NCBI GenBank assembly: GCA_021824565.1
Contig: JAKAKL010000073.1
Span: 1-64,000, forward strand
Direction: 5' to 3'
Origin: Bacteroidota bacterium
GTDB lineage: Bacteria > Bacteroidota > Ignavibacteria > Ignavibacteriales > Ignavibacteriaceae
Length of the DNA: 64,000 nucleotides
The stretch's first letter is position 1; each line of letters starts with the position of its first letter. Positions 62,243 through 64,000 of the stretch are shown piece after piece. The notes beneath the pieces were generated by a model. The model saw nothing but the letters and a program-made list of their open reading frames with translations. It was not told where the DNA came from and did not search any database. Both the position numbers and the translations under genes were made by a program.

Positions 62243-64000
62243 ATGAATGGTAAAGATCTGCTAAAAAAATATAACGACTCGAAAAATTTTTTCAATAGAG
62301 ATTTAAGCTGGATAGAATTTAACAGGCGAGTACTTGAAGAAGCATTAAACCCCGAACTTCCGCTGCTGGAAAAGGTGAAATTCATTTCTATATTTCATTC
62401 TAATCTTGACGAATTTTATATGATCAGAATTTCAGGACTGAAAGAACAGATCGCCGCCAATGTTTCCGAGCCAACTATCGACGGCTTAACTCCTCAAGCC
62501 CAGCTTCAAAAAATAGAAAAGCTTTTGCAGCCCATGCTTCAGCAGGTTATGGACCTCTGGCTTAACAAGGTCATACCGGAATTAAGAGAGCAAAAAATAG
62601 ATATTGTAGAATACAACAAGCTTTCAGAAAACGAAAAGGAAATTCTTACCGCGTATTTTAAGAAAGAAATTTTTCCTATATTAACGCCGCTTGCCTTCGA
62701 TCCGGGAAGACCTTTCCCGTATATTTCAAACCTCAGTTTAAGCCTTGCAATACTTGTAAAGAAGCCGAACGGTGAAAATCATTTTGCGCGTGTTAAAGTC
62801 CCGAATATTTTACCAAGGCTGATGCAAATTGATCAGATAATTAATCCCGGGCAAAAAATTCAAACTAACGGATCATTCTGCGCAAAGTTCATCTGGCTCG
62901 GTGATCTTTTAAAAGCAAATCTTAATCTGTTGTTCCCCGGCATGGAAGTACTGGAGGCGCACCGATTCAGAATTACCCGAGACACGGATATTGAACTTCA
63001 GGAAGATGAAGCGGACGATCTGCTGCAGGTTATTGAAGAAAATATTCGTCAGCGCAGATTCGGAACTGTTGTCCGTCTTGAAGTAGAAAAGCAAATGCCT
63101 GAGTTTATGCTCGAAACATTAATGGAAAATCTTCAGATAAAAAGAGAAGATGTTCATGTATTTGACGGACCTTTAGGGCTCAGCGACGTAATTTCTCTTT
63201 ATGATCTCCCTGTCCATCATTTGAAAGCAAAACCTTATTATCCGGTTATTCCCAAAATCTTTGATGAAGAAGAAAATATTTTTTCAACGATTAGACAGCA
63301 GGATATTTTGCTGCACCATCCTTATCATTCCTTTGCACCTGTAATTGATTTTATAAAAGAGGCGGCTATGGATCCCGATGTGCTGGCGATAAAGCAGACG
63401 CTTTACCGTGTCGGTACAGATTCTCCGATCATCAAATATTTAATAGAAGCCGCAGAACGCGATAAGCAGGTTGCTGTACTTGTGGAACTTAAAGCAAGAT
63501 TTGACGAGCAGAATAATATCTTCTGGGCAAGAGAACTGGAAAAGGTCGGTGTGCATGTCGTCTATGGTTTGGTTGGGTTGAAGACTCATGCTAAAATGTC
63601 GCTTGTCGTTCGCAGAGAATCTGATGGAGTTAAGAAATATGTTCATCTTTCTACCGGGAATTACAATACTTCTACTGCGAAACTTTATACCGATCTCGGA
63701 TTGTTTACTTGCAATGAAGAAATTTGTACTGATGTCTCCGATATTTTTAATTACCTTACCGGCTATTCAAAACAGGTTGACTTCAAGAAATTATTTGTTG
63801 CGCCTATTAATATGAGAGAAAAAATTCTTTCTTTGATAATGAGAGAAATTGAAAATGTTAATGCCGGCGGAGAAGGGAAAATAATTTTAAAGCTGAATGC
63901 TCTTGTCGATCCGGTTATTATAAGCGGCTTATACGAGGCTTCAAATGCAGGCGTGAAAATAGATTTGATAGTTAGAGGAATATGCTGTCTTATTCCGCAA
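62243..64000 (+). CDS. ppk1: Polyphosphate kinase 1, 5' portion (runs off the window)
   Basis: 586 codons are present with no stop. RDLSWIEFNRRVLEEA (N-terminal signature), SNLDEFYMIRISGL, and KTHAKMSLVVRRE, where His aligns with the phosphorylated catalytic His of E. coli PPK (His435), followed by HLSTGNYN. PPK1 makes inorganic polyphosphate from ATP. ATG at 62243, with no strong ribosome-binding site visible. The C-terminal domain is outside the window. Confidence 0.97.
   Translation, partial: MNGKDLLKKYNDSKNFFNRDLSWIEFNRRVLEEALNPELPLLEKVKFISIFHSNLDEFYMIRISGLKEQIAANVSEPTIDGLTPQAQLQKIEKLLQPMLQQVMDLWLNKVIPELREQKIDIVEYNKLSENEKEILTAYFKKEIFPILTPLAFDPGRPFPYISNLSLSLAILVKKPNGENHFARVKVPNILPRLMQIDQIINPGQKIQTNGSFCAKFIWLGDLLKANLNLLFPGMEVLEAHRFRITRDTDIELQEDEADDLLQVIEENIRQRRFGTVVRLEVEKQMPEFMLETLMENLQIKREDVHVFDGPLGLSDVISLYDLPVHHLKAKPYYPVIPKIFDEEENIFSTIRQQDILLHHPYHSFAPVIDFIKEAAMDPDVLAIKQTLYRVGTDSPIIKYLIEAAERDKQVAVLVELKARFDEQNNIFWARELEKVGVHVVYGLVGLKTHAKMSLVVRRESDGVKKYVHLSTGNYNTSTAKLYTDLGLFTCNEEICTDVSDIFNYLTGYSKQVDFKKLFVAPINMREKILSLIMREIENVNAGGEGKIILKLNALVDPVIISGLYEASNAGVKIDLIVRGICCLIPQ

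Overview
The window is A+T-rich bacterial chromosome. Its gene content points to the Ignavibacteria/Chlorobi side of the Bacteroidota (FCB) group: a GldC-type gliding-family protein, Bacteroidota-style envelope proteins (BamA/TamA-like, SurA/PpiD-like lipoproteins, LytS/LytTR signalling), a deoxyhypusine-synthase-like enzyme and several large multihaem c-type cytochromes. The lineage is inferred from family content alone; there is no rRNA or tRNA gene in the window. Start codons are mixed (ATG, GTG, TTG), and Shine-Dalgarno-like sites are present at some genes and absent at others.

Region by region. (1) 1-1522: one whole and one truncated head-to-tail copy of a propeller lipoprotein gene. (2) 1673-15468, all minus strand: a surface-glycan/O-antigen-type cluster with GT4, GT2-like and GT61-like glycosyltransferases, two FkbM methyltransferases, a DUF268 protein, other SAM methyltransferases, a Wzx-type flippase, a YfhO-type giant membrane protein and a DPM1/ArnC-like GT2. 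(3) 15469-16251: a gene-poor stretch with a 42-bp tandem array and a 38-codon ORF behind a strong ribosome-binding site. (4) 16302-19653: three more methyltransferases and a GT4. (5) 19742-24571: a YhcH-type protein, a ferritin-like/VIT1 membrane protein, a BamA/TamA-like outer-membrane protein, a lipoprotein and an L,D-transpeptidase-like protein. (6) 24775-28849, minus: a translation block, rplM-rpsI and rpsB-tsf, then pyrH and frr, with clear terminators. (7) 28984-35661: a TonB-like hypothetical, an epimerase plus a deoxyhypusine-synthase-like enzyme, Mrp plus NifU-C (Fe-S carriers), an AI-2E-family permease and a MoxR ATPase. (8) 35693-41892: three consecutive parvulin-type chaperone genes, then metG. 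(9) 42095-44983: a LiaF-like protein with a LytS/LytTR two-component pair, followed by a nested inverted repeat. (10) 45219-53421: a YceI protein, a multihaem cytochrome/cytochrome b operon with 39 predicted c-haem sites, a 24-residue membrane peptide and a universal stress protein. (11) 53671-64000: a class V aminotransferase, a DUF3095 protein, a 21-bp/84-bp tandem array, GldC, a LytTR regulator, an aminosugar kinase-AmpG-YciI operon and the 5' part of ppk1.

How the parts fit: the first third builds and exports a surface polysaccharide. The centre is housekeeping translation plus envelope biogenesis (OMP folding chaperones, BamA/TamA-like protein, L,D-transpeptidase-like protein, LiaF-type envelope signalling). 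The cytochrome block looks like a membrane-to-periplasm quinol electron conduit. The least explained material is the two intergenic arrays, which share a 21-bp periodicity, the two very small ORFs, the nested inverted repeat after the LytTR gene, and the cytochrome operon itself.
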